Below are positions 41,201-50,204 of a stretch of DNA of 64,000 bases, piece after piece. The translations under genes and the position numbers were made by a program. Under the pieces are notes generated by a model. It had not been told where the DNA came from. It saw nothing but the letters and a program-made list of their open reading frames with translations, and ran no database searches. Origin of the DNA: Dyadobacter luticola (GTDB lineage: Bacteria > Bacteroidota > Bacteroidia > Cytophagales > Spirosomataceae); NCBI RefSeq assembly GCF_005860805.1, contig NZ_VCEJ01000008.1, forward strand, positions 434,001 through 498,000, in the 5' to 3' direction. Within the stretch, counting starts at the first letter, position 1; the number at the start of each line of letters is the position of its first letter.

Positions 41201-44080
41201 CTATTTTGCAGTGACTTGCAAAGGTGTGTTAAGCGTTGAGCTGACGATCGATTTTACAACATTGCCTTCCACCACGTACAGATACAACCGATATTCAGAC
41301 GGATTTGGCGGGATCTGCAACATTAACCGCGGCCCCGCGCCTACGTCGCTGACCGCAGTCGGGTTATCCAGATCGTCGGTCTTCACCAGTTTCCATTCAT
41401 AATGCAGGTTTCCCGCGCCGGGTTTTGGTAGCGTCCATTTTTTGTTTTCCCTGACAATCACGTGATAGGCCAGCACCACACCTGGAAATGTTCCGGCAGC
41501 AGGTTTCAGAATTTTGACCGGAGCCGCCAGCGTATCCGCCTTATATCTGCCCGTAAAATCCTTCATCCCATCAAAACGCACTTTATCCGCCCACTCTTCA
41601 TCCTGCCAATTGGAAACAAAAGCCGCTTTTTTGCCGGGTAAGTACCGCTGGTTTTTTGGAGAAACATAGCTGATAAAGTAGGGTGCAGGCAATGCGTCCA
41701 GCTGCTTTTTTAAAGGCATTTTATCATCAATGATCAATCCAAAAGCATCAATTTCCGGGATAGCATGAAGGATTTTCCCTGTAACGAAATTCAATTCGTC
41801 CGAGACTTCCACATCCATCGTGACTGGTCTGCGGCGATCAATTTTCTTGATTTCTATTACAATTTGCTGCAACCAGATCAAAGCCGCCTGCTCCTGCTGC
41901 TGCAAATCCGCGGGATTGTACAACCCTTCCATTTTTTGCAAAACATCGTTTCCAATGTTCCAGGAAACAATTTCAGCATGGTCTTTCAGCTCCCGGACGG
42001 TCTGTGAAATTTCGTCTTGAAGCTCGTCGAGCTGCTTTTTGTCTTTTTTAAAATCAATATTTTCGGGAATCCAAAAACCGTAATGTACCTGAAAACCCTG
42101 CTGGCGAGCCTCCCGGAGCACATTCCGGTCGTACATGTTCGGCCCGTACCTTTTGATCGCATTGAAATGTATTCTCCGCATTTCCGCGAAGTCATTTTCC
42201 AATTCTTTTTTGGTAAAAACATGCAGTTTCTTCGACCAATCCTGCCCCTTGGAATAGTTGACACCCTGTGTGCCGGCAAATGCAACCCGCTGTGGTTTAG
42301 TATTTTGTGCAAATGTTTCAGCAAATGTTGAGTCAGCATTCTTGGAACGAACATGACCGGTTGGAGAGAATTTACCAATCTGCGAATTTCTTTTAATCGT
42401 GCGCGCTGGTTTTGATTGAAAATCTTCCAGCCCGCCTGTTTTGAAATAGACCAGCGCTGCCACAAAAATCGTAGTAATAACCAGCGCAGCATTCCGGATC
42501 CCGTTATAAATGCGCCGTCTCAGGAGCCAGAAGCTGCCTTTGGCTTTTCCCAGAATAAAACTCAGCTTGTTCAGCCAGGCATAGCCGCTTCTCCACCGCC
42601 TGAAATGCTGCTCCCGGCTCGCGCCGATCACAAAAATCATGATCAGGCAATTCATCCAGGCAAAACCAGCCATCGCCAGATTGTACGGGTTCCAGTCGTT
42701 GGACAAGCCATAAACGATCGCTGCAAGTGAAACCAGCAGGATAATAATGTTGGGCACATTGAGCAGCCAGTTTCCGTCCTCGTGGCCTTCCTTCGGCGTA
42801 GGCACATACGGTACTTTTTTTCTTAAAATGGTGTAGATCAATCCCGTAAGAAATACCCACCAGGTCCCGATCGTGAGCAAGCCGCCGACCATGTGGAAGC
42901 CGCGCTCATCGTCTTCCATCACCCACCACTGCACAAAATGCCTGATCAGGATAATTGCGACAAGGAGGGGAAAGACGGTTAACCCAAAGTTTTCCAGACC
43001 GATATAAACCGGACTTTTATTAAAAAAAAGCGCAATGAGCGGGATCAGGAAGTTGGCCAGGAAAATCAGTCCCGAGGCATAATGCAGCGGAATAGCGGCG
43101 TAGTGGAGTTTTTGTTTCCAGGTAAACTGGGAAAAAAGCTTTGGATAAGCGATCACCAGCAGATCGAAAACGCCGCGCGACCATTTCAGCTGCTGCTGGT
43201 AGTAAGCCGAAAGCGTGGACGGGACCAAACCCCTGGCAAGTACCGAAGGGACATATACCGATTTCCAGCCTTTGGCATGCAGCTGCATGGAAGTGTGCAT
43301 ATCTTCCGCCAGCCCGGCCGCATGTCCGCCGATGGATTCCAGCGCACTCCGCCTGAATGTACAGTTCGCGCCGATCGCCTGCACCGTCCCATATTTGTTC
43401 ATGGTCATCATCATTGGCCCGTAAAACTGGTAAGTCTGCTGGGCCGCACCTTTCGCAATCAGGCTTTCGCGGTGGTTTTTATAAGCCTGCACGATCTGCA
43501 CAAAACCGATCTCGGGGTTGTCGAAATGTGAGACAATCGGGTTCAGGAATTCGGGAAAAGGGACGTGGTCCGGGTCTAGCACCACGCAAAGTTCGCCACT
43601 GGATTGAGCCAATGCATTGTTGATATTTCCGGCTTTTGCATCCTTTTTAACCGTCCTCGTAACGTGGTGCACGCCCAGTTTTTCGCAAAACGCTTTGAGG
43701 CGCGGATCATTTGCCTCGTCGCACAGGTAGGTCTGGTGCGGATAAGTTACCGCTTGCAGCGCCGTGAGCGTTTCCTCGATCATGCCGTAAGGCTCGCCGG
43801 CAACGAATGTCGTGAAAATGTCAACGGTGTAAGTCCTCGTTGCCGGAGGTGTTACCGGCACGGTAATGTAAAAGTAATGCAGCCACTCGTGCAGGATTTT
43901 CAGACAAGTGAAAACGAATGTGATCATTAAAAGACCATAAAGCGGCCCGCTGCCACGTATCTCCGGCGAAAACATGGTTTTCAGGAAAAACCACATAGCC
44001 GCCAGCCCCAGCAAGATCATCAGGCGCAGCGTGAGAAGTTCCAGTCGCGTCGGCGATTTTACAGTGATCACTTCCTTCAT
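41201..44080 (-). CDS. Processive GT2 (cellulose-synthase-like) fused to a degenerate GH2/GH5-like barrel
   Basis: The first about 540 residues form a BcsA/Hyaluronan-synthase-type membrane transferase. Two helices come first, then GEPYGMIEETLTALQAV, VVLDPDHVPFPEFL, LAEDMHTSMQLHAKGW and QQQLKWSRGVFDLL; the last is QxxRW with Lys for Arg. Several helices follow, and no PilZ domain is visible. After a last helix (about 540), a soluble part (about 600-850) resembles a GH TIM barrel, with GVNYSKGQDWS and WNIGNDVLQKM, the acid/base motif with Asp in place of Glu. The nucleophile is not found. A final beta-sandwich follows. It overlaps the next gene upstream by 4 bases (ATGA). It is probably an exopolysaccharide synthase with a carbohydrate-binding rather than hydrolytic tail. 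Confidence 0.8.
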   Translation of the reverse strand: MKEVITVKSPTRLELLTLRLMILLGLAAMWFFLKTMFSPEIRGSGPLYGLLMITFVFTCLKILHEWLHYFYITVPVTPPATRTYTVDIFTTFVAGEPYGMIEETLTALQAVTYPHQTYLCDEANDPRLKAFCEKLGVHHVTRTVKKDAKAGNINNALAQSSGELCVVLDPDHVPFPEFLNPIVSHFDNPEIGFVQIVQAYKNHRESLIAKGAAQQTYQFYGPMMMTMNKYGTVQAIGANCTFRRSALESIGGHAAGLAEDMHTSMQLHAKGWKSVYVPSVLARGLVPSTLSAYYQQQLKWSRGVFDLLVIAYPKLFSQFTWKQKLHYAAIPLHYASGLIFLANFLIPLIALFFNKSPVYIGLENFGLTVFPLLVAIILIRHFVQWWVMEDDERGFHMVGGLLTIGTWWVFLTGLIYTILRKKVPYVPTPKEGHEDGNWLLNVPNIIILLVSLAAIVYGLSNDWNPYNLAMAGFAWMNCLIMIFVIGASREQHFRRWRSGYAWLNKLSFILGKAKGSFWLLRRRIYNGIRNAALVITTIFVAALVYFKTGGLEDFQSKPARTIKRNSQIGKFSPTGHVRSKNADSTFAETFAQNTKPQRVAFAGTQGVNYSKGQDWSKKLHVFTKKELENDFAEMRRIHFNAIKRYGPNMYDRNVLREARQQGFQVHYGFWIPENIDFKKDKKQLDELQDEISQTVRELKDHAEIVSWNIGNDVLQKMEGLYNPADLQQQEQAALIWLQQIVIEIKKIDRRRPVTMDVEVSDELNFVTGKILHAIPEIDAFGLIIDDKMPLKKQLDALPAPYFISYVSPKNQRYLPGKKAAFVSNWQDEEWADKVRFDGMKDFTGRYKADTLAAPVKILKPAAGTFPGVVLAYHVIVRENKKWTLPKPGAGNLHYEWKLVKTDDLDNPTAVSDVGAGPRLMLQIPPNPSEYRLYLYVVEGNVVKSIVSSTLNTPLQVTAK

Positions 44081-45390
44081 TTCCCGACCACGTAAAAAGG
44101 CGTGTTGCAGGTGGCATACGTGCCATTATCTGCATAAACTGTGGCGAACAACCGGTAAGGTCCTTCTTCCGCGGGAGCGGTAACGGTAGCCTGTAAACCT
44201 TCCTCACTTACGACCACATTCGGCAGGGCCGGCAGCCGCCTGGTACTGTTCTCGTTGTTTTGTTTGTACCAGTCTTCCTTGCAAACTTTCCACTGGATTT
44301 TGTCAAAATCACCGCTGCTTTCGGGCATAACGATCCGCGCACTGACTACCTCCCTGGGGTCGAGCATAATGTTATCGCTGCCGCCTTTTTCGTCGAGCAG
44401 CATAAAACTGATGTCCGGATAATGTGTTGCGGGCATTTTGCCTTTCCAGAGATATTCCATCGTTCCAACTACCTCGGAAGCCGCGCCGTTTTCGTCAAAA
44501 AGGCTAAACCAGGTGTCTGTCGTCTCTTGTTTGTTTCCCCAGAAAAACACCGATGCACCCAGAAAACGCGGATCTTTCAGCGGCATATCCCTTTGATAGC
44601 GCTCCCGGTAAATCTCCGCCTTTTTCCAGCTGGTATCTTCCAGGTAAGCCGACCAGGCCGTTTGCTCCGTACCCGGCCAGGGACCATTAATGCCCCATTC
44701 CAGCAACATATAAGGCCCGTCCCAGAACCAAGAGAAATCTTCGAGGTCTTGACGGAGCTGTGGCAGCTTGCCGAAAATGTTGAAGGAAATCAGGTCGATA
44801 TCGCACCGCAGCATCATGTTCGCAATGTATTTTTGATTGAAATTGAGGATGGTGGTAGTGACGGGATGATTCGGGTCGTCACGATGGATCATATCCGTTA
44901 AGTTGTTGAATGCCTGGTAAAAAGGCTGGTAAGAGAATTTAACCGGGAATGTCAGTTCGTTCCCGACGCACCACATCAGGATCGCCGGATTGTGTTTGTG
45001 CCGATTTATCAACCGGCTGAATGCCAGGTATTGTTTTTTGACTTTTTCGGGATCATTATAAAACGCCAGGTCTTCGCTGTGGCGGACGGGCAAACCTACC
45101 ACTACCGCAATGTCATTAGCAACCGCACTGTCCAGTATCGTTTGAAGCCCGGTTGTATCCCAGATGCGGACTGTATTTCCGCCGCAGTTTTTTAAGGTTT
45201 TAAAATGCGAATAACCGCTGGCGCCCCGGATTTCAAACGGTTTGCCATTTCGGTACAGCGTAAATTTTTTATCTTTTTTCTCGATTCTCACTTTCTGCGT
45301 ATGGGCAGAATCGGTGCGGCTTTTACAACCCGGCAGGACAGCAATGATAAGCAAAGCCAAAAAGCAGAATCCGCGATTAACAATAATCAC
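44077..45390 (-). CDS. Lipoprotein with GH2-type TIM barrel
   Basis: The N-terminus ends in LALLIIAVLPGCKSR, a lipobox, so the protein is probably anchored in the outer or inner membrane on the periplasmic side. The barrel (about 40-330) begins with KDKKFTLYRNGKPFEIRGAS. It has the acid/base motif MWCVGNELTFP with an intact Glu and a likely nucleophile in LLEWGINGPW. A C-terminal sandwich domain ends the protein. Start codon is GTG. It is co-transcribed with the GT2 fusion protein through an ATGA overlap, so it likely trims or releases the polymer made by that enzyme. The substrate is unknown. Confidence 0.8.
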   Translation of the reverse strand: MIIVNRGFCFLALLIIAVLPGCKSRTDSAHTQKVRIEKKDKKFTLYRNGKPFEIRGASGYSHFKTLKNCGGNTVRIWDTTGLQTILDSAVANDIAVVVGLPVRHSEDLAFYNDPEKVKKQYLAFSRLINRHKHNPAILMWCVGNELTFPVKFSYQPFYQAFNNLTDMIHRDDPNHPVTTTILNFNQKYIANMMLRCDIDLISFNIFGKLPQLRQDLEDFSWFWDGPYMLLEWGINGPWPGTEQTAWSAYLEDTSWKKAEIYRERYQRDMPLKDPRFLGASVFFWGNKQETTDTWFSLFDENGAASEVVGTMEYLWKGKMPATHYPDISFMLLDEKGGSDNIMLDPREVVSARIVMPESSGDFDKIQWKVCKEDWYKQNNENSTRRLPALPNVVVSEEGLQATVTAPAEEGPYRLFATVYADNGTYATCNTPFYVVGK

Positions 45391-45511
45391 TGGCAGGAGC
45401 TTTGTATAAAGGACGATTGGAGCCTAAAAATAGCCAGAAAAATCGTTTCCAGGCCTATGAAATGTTTCTACAACGTTTATAGGTCTGGGTATTGCCTGTT
45501 TTACAGTTGGT

Positions 45512-46099
45512 TCAGCCTTTCGAAAAATGGTACCACGTCACCGCCTCTTTCAGCTGAGAAGGTTCGACAGATTGCTGTTCGTCCAGATCTTCGTGAACAG
45601 ATATCAGGTATTTTGTGTCTTCCACGGCTATGATGTGGCTGTTTTCGTTTTCCCGGCCGAGCTCGTAGATGAACTTTGGGAAATGCGTCCGGAAAATAAA
45701 AATGCGCCCGGACAAGCTGTTGTAGGGATCATCGAGGAGGAGAAATTTGGGTAACACTTTTTTCATTCCAACATACACAATAGGGTGGAAGCTGACTACA
45801 AATCCTTTGGAAACTACTTCTGCAAACAAATTCTTCCCGATTTCAAGCAACTCAGCCTCTGAAAACGCTTTTCCATTCACCAGGTCTTTTTGCGTAATCG
45901 TAATGTCGCTCACCAACTCGCCGTCGGGATCCACCGAGTGACTTATCAAAAATTTAATGCGAAAAGCCCGCCAAAACTCATGCGAATATATCTCGATCAT
46001 AATCGAGTCTTCGGCAGAAAAAGGAAGGTCGTCGGCATTTAACATGCTTGTAAAAGGGTGTTTGTTGTAATGTTTACCGTAAGTTAAAATGAAGATCAT
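45512..46099 (-). CDS. Hypothetical protein
   Basis: A 195-residue protein with a mixed alpha/beta pattern and no recognisable domain. It is moderately acidic and has no signal peptide or membrane helix. Segments such as VSFHPIVYVGMKKVLPKFLLL and FIYELGRENENSHIIAVED show strand-helix alternation. The start may be at 46099 or at an internal ATG (46045). It is transcribed away from the two small genes at 46148 and 46428, and the GTTTGG-type dyad at 46112-46128 lies 13 bases ahead of its first ATG, so it may share their control. Confidence 0.6.
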   Translation of the reverse strand: MIFILTYGKHYNKHPFTSMLNADDLPFSAEDSIMIEIYSHEFWRAFRIKFLISHSVDPDGELVSDITITQKDLVNGKAFSEAELLEIGKNLFAEVVSKGFVVSFHPIVYVGMKKVLPKFLLLDDPYNSLSGRIFIFRTHFPKFIYELGRENENSHIIAVEDTKYLISVHEDLDEQQSVEPSQLKEAVTWYHFSKG

Positions 46100-46111
46100 T
46101 TTTTAAAATTT

Positions 46112-46128
46112 GTTTGGGTTTTCCAAAC
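46112..46128. promoter_or_regulatory. GTTTGG-N5-CCAAAC dyad, copy 1
   Basis: GTTTGGGTTTTCCAAAC is a 17-base element with perfect 6-bp inverted arms. It lies 19 bases before the 46148 start codon and 13 bases before the divergent start at 46099. The arms overlap a TTTG that is 20 bases from a CATATTTG -7-like element (46137-46144). A second copy with the same layout is at 46379-46395. Confidence 0.6.
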
Positions 46129-46147
46129 TATTATCTCATATTTGAAC

Positions 46148-46360
46148 ATGCAAACTTTTGGTTCGGTTGAGGACGCATTCAAATGGTTCTTGACGAATAT
46201 TTATCCGTCGCTGTCACCAGACAGAAAGAAAGGACGATTGAAAACTGCATGGAGAGATTACACTTACGGACTTGGTATTTCAGAAAAAAGGATGCGCGAT
46301 ATTCTTTCTGAATTTGGTAAAGTTGACGTCAAGATTTTAGTAACATTCACTCCGGACTAA
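46148..46360 (+). CDS. Small hypothetical protein, possibly DNA-binding
   Basis: A 70-residue protein with no family that I recognise. It is basic in the middle (PDRKKGRLKTAWRDY) and has a helix-turn-helix-like stretch at about 42-58 (GLGISEKRMRDILSEFG). It starts at the ATG at 46148, after an in-frame TTG. The GTTTGG-type dyad lies just upstream. A second dyad lies 18 bases past the stop codon, before the next small gene. An autoregulated DNA-binding role is a guess. Confidence 0.6.
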   Translation: MQTFGSVEDAFKWFLTNIYPSLSPDRKKGRLKTAWRDYTYGLGISEKRMRDILSEFGKVDVKILVTFTPD

Positions 46361-46378
46361 ATTTTTTTGCCTCAATTT

Positions 46379-46395
46379 GTTTGGAAAATCCAAAC
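46379..46395. promoter_or_regulatory. GTTTGG-N5-CCAAAC dyad, copy 2
   Basis: GTTTGGAAAATCCAAAC has 7-bp inverted arms around AAA. It is preceded by AATTT, as is copy 1. It is located 18 bases after the first small gene and 32 bases before the second, so it likely belongs to the promoter of the gene at 46428. Confidence 0.6.
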
Positions 46396-46427
46396 CACAA
46401 AATTTAAAAACTATAAACATACCAATC

Positions 46428-46706
46428 ATGAAAAATCAGCAAACTATTGTGGAAAACCAGATCGCAGCATTAACAGCCCAGCAGAAACAGGCCCTGATCC
46501 AGCAAGAAACGCTGATCCGCGAGTTTTTCCAGCAAGATTCTGCTACGGAGATGATCAGTTCTTTGAATGCTATGACAGAAACCGTTTTGTTCAGCAGCGA
46601 TGTCCAGAATGTAACCACAGAAATTCGGACAAACATTGTGAATAATCTACGTCTGGTGACTTTTCTGAGCCGATTAGATGTGAATTATCGAAATATGAAA
46701 AGATAG
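46428..46706 (+). CDS. Small hypothetical protein, helical
   Basis: A 92-residue, mostly helical protein rich in Gln, Thr and Asn (QQTIVENQIAALTAQQKQAL, EMISSLNAMTETVLF, NNLRLVTFLSRLDVNYRNM). I do not recognise the family. The start at the ATG at 46428 follows the second GTTTGG-type dyad. The helices could form a bundle or coiled coil. Nothing indicates export or membrane insertion. Confidence 0.6.
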   Translation: MKNQQTIVENQIAALTAQQKQALIQQETLIREFFQQDSATEMISSLNAMTETVLFSSDVQNVTTEIRTNIVNNLRLVTFLSRLDVNYRNMKR

Positions 46707-46825
46707 TTAGCAATGCATAGATAAACTAGATGTACGAATTAGATCTACAAAATCTTGCCGGAGTGCTCTAACATGCTTAGTTTTACGTAAAGTGAGACCA
46801 GGCAGATGTAGATTTACCCTGAACA

Positions 46826-49543
46826 ATGATTGGAAAGAATTACTCTTTTCGGCCTTCGGAATACACAAAGGAAGGTGACGGAGAAAGAGATGAAGAGGAA
46901 GTGAAAAATATCGGCCGGGGATCTCAGGGCATGTTTTTACACCAGACCGTATTAGGTGATGACTCCGACAGTTTACTCAAACGAACCGTTCAGGAGTTAT
47001 CTGCTTATAAATATGCGCTAGACGAATCTGCGGTAGTTTTTATCACAGACGGGACCGGCAAAATCACGCACGTCAACAAAAATTTCTGCATCATATCCCA
47101 ATATTCCCGTGATGAGCTGATCGGCAGCGATCAGGGGATTGTCAATTATTCCTGGCACGCCCCGGCATTTGTCCGAAACTTGTGGCTCACGATTGCCGGC
47201 GGCAACATTTGGAAAGGCGAGATCAGGAACCGCGCCAAAGACGGCAGCTTTTACTGGATCGATACCACCATCATTCCTTTCCTCGACGAATCCGGGAAAC
47301 CTTATCAGTACGTCGCCACAGCCTCCGACATTACGGCCAAACGTGTGACCGACGAGCGTATCCGGTCTCTGAATGAGCGCTTTACGCTGATTACCAAGAC
47401 CATTAACGACGCATTATTTGAGTGGAATTTTTTCACCGGTGAAATGTGGTGGAGTGAAAGTCACTACACCATGTTTGGATTTGACCCCTCGCAGCCTATC
47501 CCTACCCAGGAAAAGTGGCTCGAAAAGATCCATCCCGACGACCGGGAAACTTTCACAAAAAGCATAGAAGATATCCGCGATACCGGCGAATCGTACTGGC
47601 AAAATGAGATCAGGTACCTGCGCCAGGACGGGACTTACGGGACGCTTTTGTCCAGGGCTTTCATCATTTTCGACGAGGAGCACAGGGCGCAAAAAATGCT
47701 CGGCTCGTATATCGATATTACGGACCGAAAAAATGAGGAACTGGAAAAAACAATCCTTTCCAATATCAGCCTGATTTTCAACAAGGGTGGTGATTTGACT
47801 GCCATGCTGAACGAGGTGCTGACATTACTGATCACATTTGCTGATTTCCAGCTGGCCGAAGCCTGGCTCATCGGTTCGGATCAGAAGGTGATCAGTCTGA
47901 AAGCGCAATGCAGGCCATCTTCGGAAATTTCCCTGCCGGGCCGGGATGAGCAAAAAATGCATTTTGAGAAAGGCGAAGGCCTGCCCGGTCTGACCTGGGA
48001 AAGACAGAACTTTCAGCATTGGAGCTGCCTGGACGAGCATCCCGATTTTATCAGGAAACCTTTGGCGGTACACGGCGGGCTCAAATCGGCATACGGGGTA
48101 CCTTTATTTCATAACCACCAGATTATCGGCGTTTTGGTGCTTGGATTGAGCACTGAACAAAAGCCCGAAAATATATTTTCGTCCGTGCTGAAAAGCCTCG
48201 GCTCGCACATTGGCGCGGAGGTAAAGCGGAAGCAGCTGGAAGAAGAACTGAACCAGATCTTCAATTCTGCGCCGGATATCATTTGTATTGTCGGTTTTGA
48301 CAGGTATCTGAAAAAAATTAACCCGGCAATGTGCCGCCTGATGGAATATTCCGATCAGGAGCTTTTGTCCAAACCGATCGATGCCCTGATCCATCCCGAC
48401 GACCTGGCCGAAAGCGTGATCCGGATGCAGGGTTTTCAAGACGGAATGCAGACCATGTATTTTGAAAACCGCTATCTGACCAAGTCGGGCAAGATCAAGT
48501 GGTTTGCCTGGACAGCCACGAGGTCTTCGGAAGAAGGTTTTATGTTTTGCGTGGCCAAGGATATTTCGGAAAAGAAACACCTGGAACATTTACTCGAAAA
48601 AACCAATAAGCTGGCCCTTATCGGCGGGTGGGAGGTGGATGTGGCAAACCGGACGGTGTACTGGTCGAAAATCACGCGGTCAATTCACGAAGCGGAGGAC
48701 GGTTTTAATCCGGATTTTGACAGCGCTACGTCGTTTTTCAAAGCGGGGATCGACCGGGACACACTTCTGCAAAGGTTTATCGACTGCATGGGATCGGGTA
48801 TTTCCATGGACGAAGAATTGCGGCTGATCACTTTCAAAGGCAAGGAAAAATGGGTGCGGGTGATCGGAGAGGCCGAAATGGTTAATGGTGCTTGTCAGCG
48901 AATTTACGGTAGTTTCCAGGATATTGATCAGCAGAAAAGAAATTCGATCGAGCTCGAAGAGTCGGAGCAGCGTTACAGCAATCTTTTCCATCTGAGTCCG
49001 CAGCCCATGTGGGTTTTTGATAAGGAAACACTTTGTTTTCTCGATGTAAATGATTCGGCAATAAGACATTACGGATTTTCAAGAGAAGAGTTTCTGAGCA
49101 TGACGATCCGGGACATTCGTTTGGAAGCGGATATTCCTGTATTAAAAGAAGCCATCAATATGGCGCGAAACGGCGGTTATACGTCCTATCATCACACATT
49201 CAGGCACCGCACGAAAAGGGGCGAAATCATCATCGTCGACATTCAGAGCACCCCGATTTTATATAAAGATAAACCGGCAAAAGTCGTCCTGGCGACGGAT
49301 GTGACGGAGCGTTTCCAGTACATTGCGGAAATTGAAAATCAGAACAAAAAGCTCCGGGAAATTTCCTGGTTGCAGTCGCACGTGGTGCGCGCGCCGGTGG
49401 CGAGGCTGATGGCTTTTGTGGATTTGATGAAGAATTTTGAAAATTCGGAGTCCGAAAGGGAGGAAATGTTAAAAGGCATTCTCAATTCGGCACGCGAGTT
49501 GGACAACATTATCAAGGAAATTTCGGAAAAAGCAAAAGTGTGA
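46826..49543 (+). CDS. Multi-PAS/GAF sensor protein with HisKA-like end but no ATPase domain
   Basis: A soluble 905-residue signalling protein. Order: short N-terminal part, PAS domains at about 55-170 and 180-300, a GAF-like domain at about 305-465, and PAS domains at about 470-590, 595-710 and 715-835. The last 60 residues (840-905) form a helical hairpin starting with a histidine in LQSHVVRAPVARLMAFVDL, where classical kinases have SHELRTPL. The protein stops before any HATPase domain. No transmembrane helix is seen. The His could receive a phosphate from another kinase, or the segment may only dimerise. The signal and partner are unknown. Confidence 0.85.
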   Translation: MIGKNYSFRPSEYTKEGDGERDEEEVKNIGRGSQGMFLHQTVLGDDSDSLLKRTVQELSAYKYALDESAVVFITDGTGKITHVNKNFCIISQYSRDELIGSDQGIVNYSWHAPAFVRNLWLTIAGGNIWKGEIRNRAKDGSFYWIDTTIIPFLDESGKPYQYVATASDITAKRVTDERIRSLNERFTLITKTINDALFEWNFFTGEMWWSESHYTMFGFDPSQPIPTQEKWLEKIHPDDRETFTKSIEDIRDTGESYWQNEIRYLRQDGTYGTLLSRAFIIFDEEHRAQKMLGSYIDITDRKNEELEKTILSNISLIFNKGGDLTAMLNEVLTLLITFADFQLAEAWLIGSDQKVISLKAQCRPSSEISLPGRDEQKMHFEKGEGLPGLTWERQNFQHWSCLDEHPDFIRKPLAVHGGLKSAYGVPLFHNHQIIGVLVLGLSTEQKPENIFSSVLKSLGSHIGAEVKRKQLEEELNQIFNSAPDIICIVGFDRYLKKINPAMCRLMEYSDQELLSKPIDALIHPDDLAESVIRMQGFQDGMQTMYFENRYLTKSGKIKWFAWTATRSSEEGFMFCVAKDISEKKHLEHLLEKTNKLALIGGWEVDVANRTVYWSKITRSIHEAEDGFNPDFDSATSFFKAGIDRDTLLQRFIDCMGSGISMDEELRLITFKGKEKWVRVIGEAEMVNGACQRIYGSFQDIDQQKRNSIELEESEQRYSNLFHLSPQPMWVFDKETLCFLDVNDSAIRHYGFSREEFLSMTIRDIRLEADIPVLKEAINMARNGGYTSYHHTFRHRTKRGEIIIVDIQSTPILYKDKPAKVVLATDVTERFQYIAEIENQNKKLREISWLQSHVVRAPVARLMAFVDLMKNFENSESEREEMLKGILNSARELDNIIKEISEKAKV

Positions 49544-49562
49544 AAGGGTAAAGTTTTCCTTT

Positions 49563-50204
49563 TCAACAAACCGAAAAAACCTTCGTTTCCGTGGTAATGT
49601 AAATCTTCCGGTTCTTCGCAATATCCATCTGATATCCACCCGTAAAAACCCCGAAACTAGGCAAAATCGCCTGGTGGTTGTCGATGACAAAACAAGGAAG
49701 CTTCACACTCTGCCGCCCACGGCCATAGGTGGTAAAAACCGGGTGCACGTGCCCTGCGAAAATGAATTTTCCTTCGGCTTCATCGACTTTTGGATGGTGG
49801 GTGAAAATGAAGTTATCTTCCTCGAAATCATTCAAATGCACTTCCAGGTTACATTCCAGAAAGAGGCTTACCGGCAGAATGTCGTGATTCCCGATGGCGA
49901 TCAGCATTTCAATATAATGATGCTCGGTACGCCAGTTCCGGAACAATTCCCACTCTGAATTGTACTCGCTGTGAAAAAGGTCGCCGAGAAAAATGATGCG
50001 AGTAGCGCCGGTGCTCTGTACCAGCTCATTAAGTCTTTTGAAGTTGTTGTCGATGGCATTGGGCGGAACTGCAATGCCCTCTTTCCGGAAATGGGTAATC
50101 TTGCCTAAATGCAGGTCCCCGATCAATAATGTCTGCTTTTCTTCCCAAAAAATGGCCCTTTGTGTGAGTAAGATGAAGTGGTTTCCTTTAATTTCAATCT
50201 GCAT
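49563..50204 (-). CDS. pdeM: Ligase-associated DNA damage response metallophosphatase/endonuclease PdeM
   Basis: A calcineurin-like phosphoesterase of 213 residues with the full metal-ligand set: LLIGDLHLGKITHFR, FLGDLFHSEY, AIGNHD, FTHHPK and FAGHVHP. The family is found with a dedicated ATP-dependent ligase, helicase and exonuclease in a DNA repair gene set. The exact substrate is not established from the sequence alone. Its start overlaps the helicase stop codon by 11 bases, so the two are probably co-translated. It converges with the PAS protein gene. Confidence 0.9.
   Translation of the reverse strand: MQIEIKGNHFILLTQRAIFWEEKQTLLIGDLHLGKITHFRKEGIAVPPNAIDNNFKRLNELVQSTGATRIIFLGDLFHSEYNSEWELFRNWRTEHHYIEMLIAIGNHDILPVSLFLECNLEVHLNDFEEDNFIFTHHPKVDEAEGKFIFAGHVHPVFTTYGRGRQSVKLPCFVIDNHQAILPSFGVFTGGYQMDIAKNRKIYITTETKVFSVC

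Noticed and set aside
49500-49562. Frameshift hiding a lost ATPase domain after the PAS protein
   Set aside because: Only 19 bases separate its stop codon from the end of pdeM, and pdeM is intact, so there is no room for a decayed kinase domain here.
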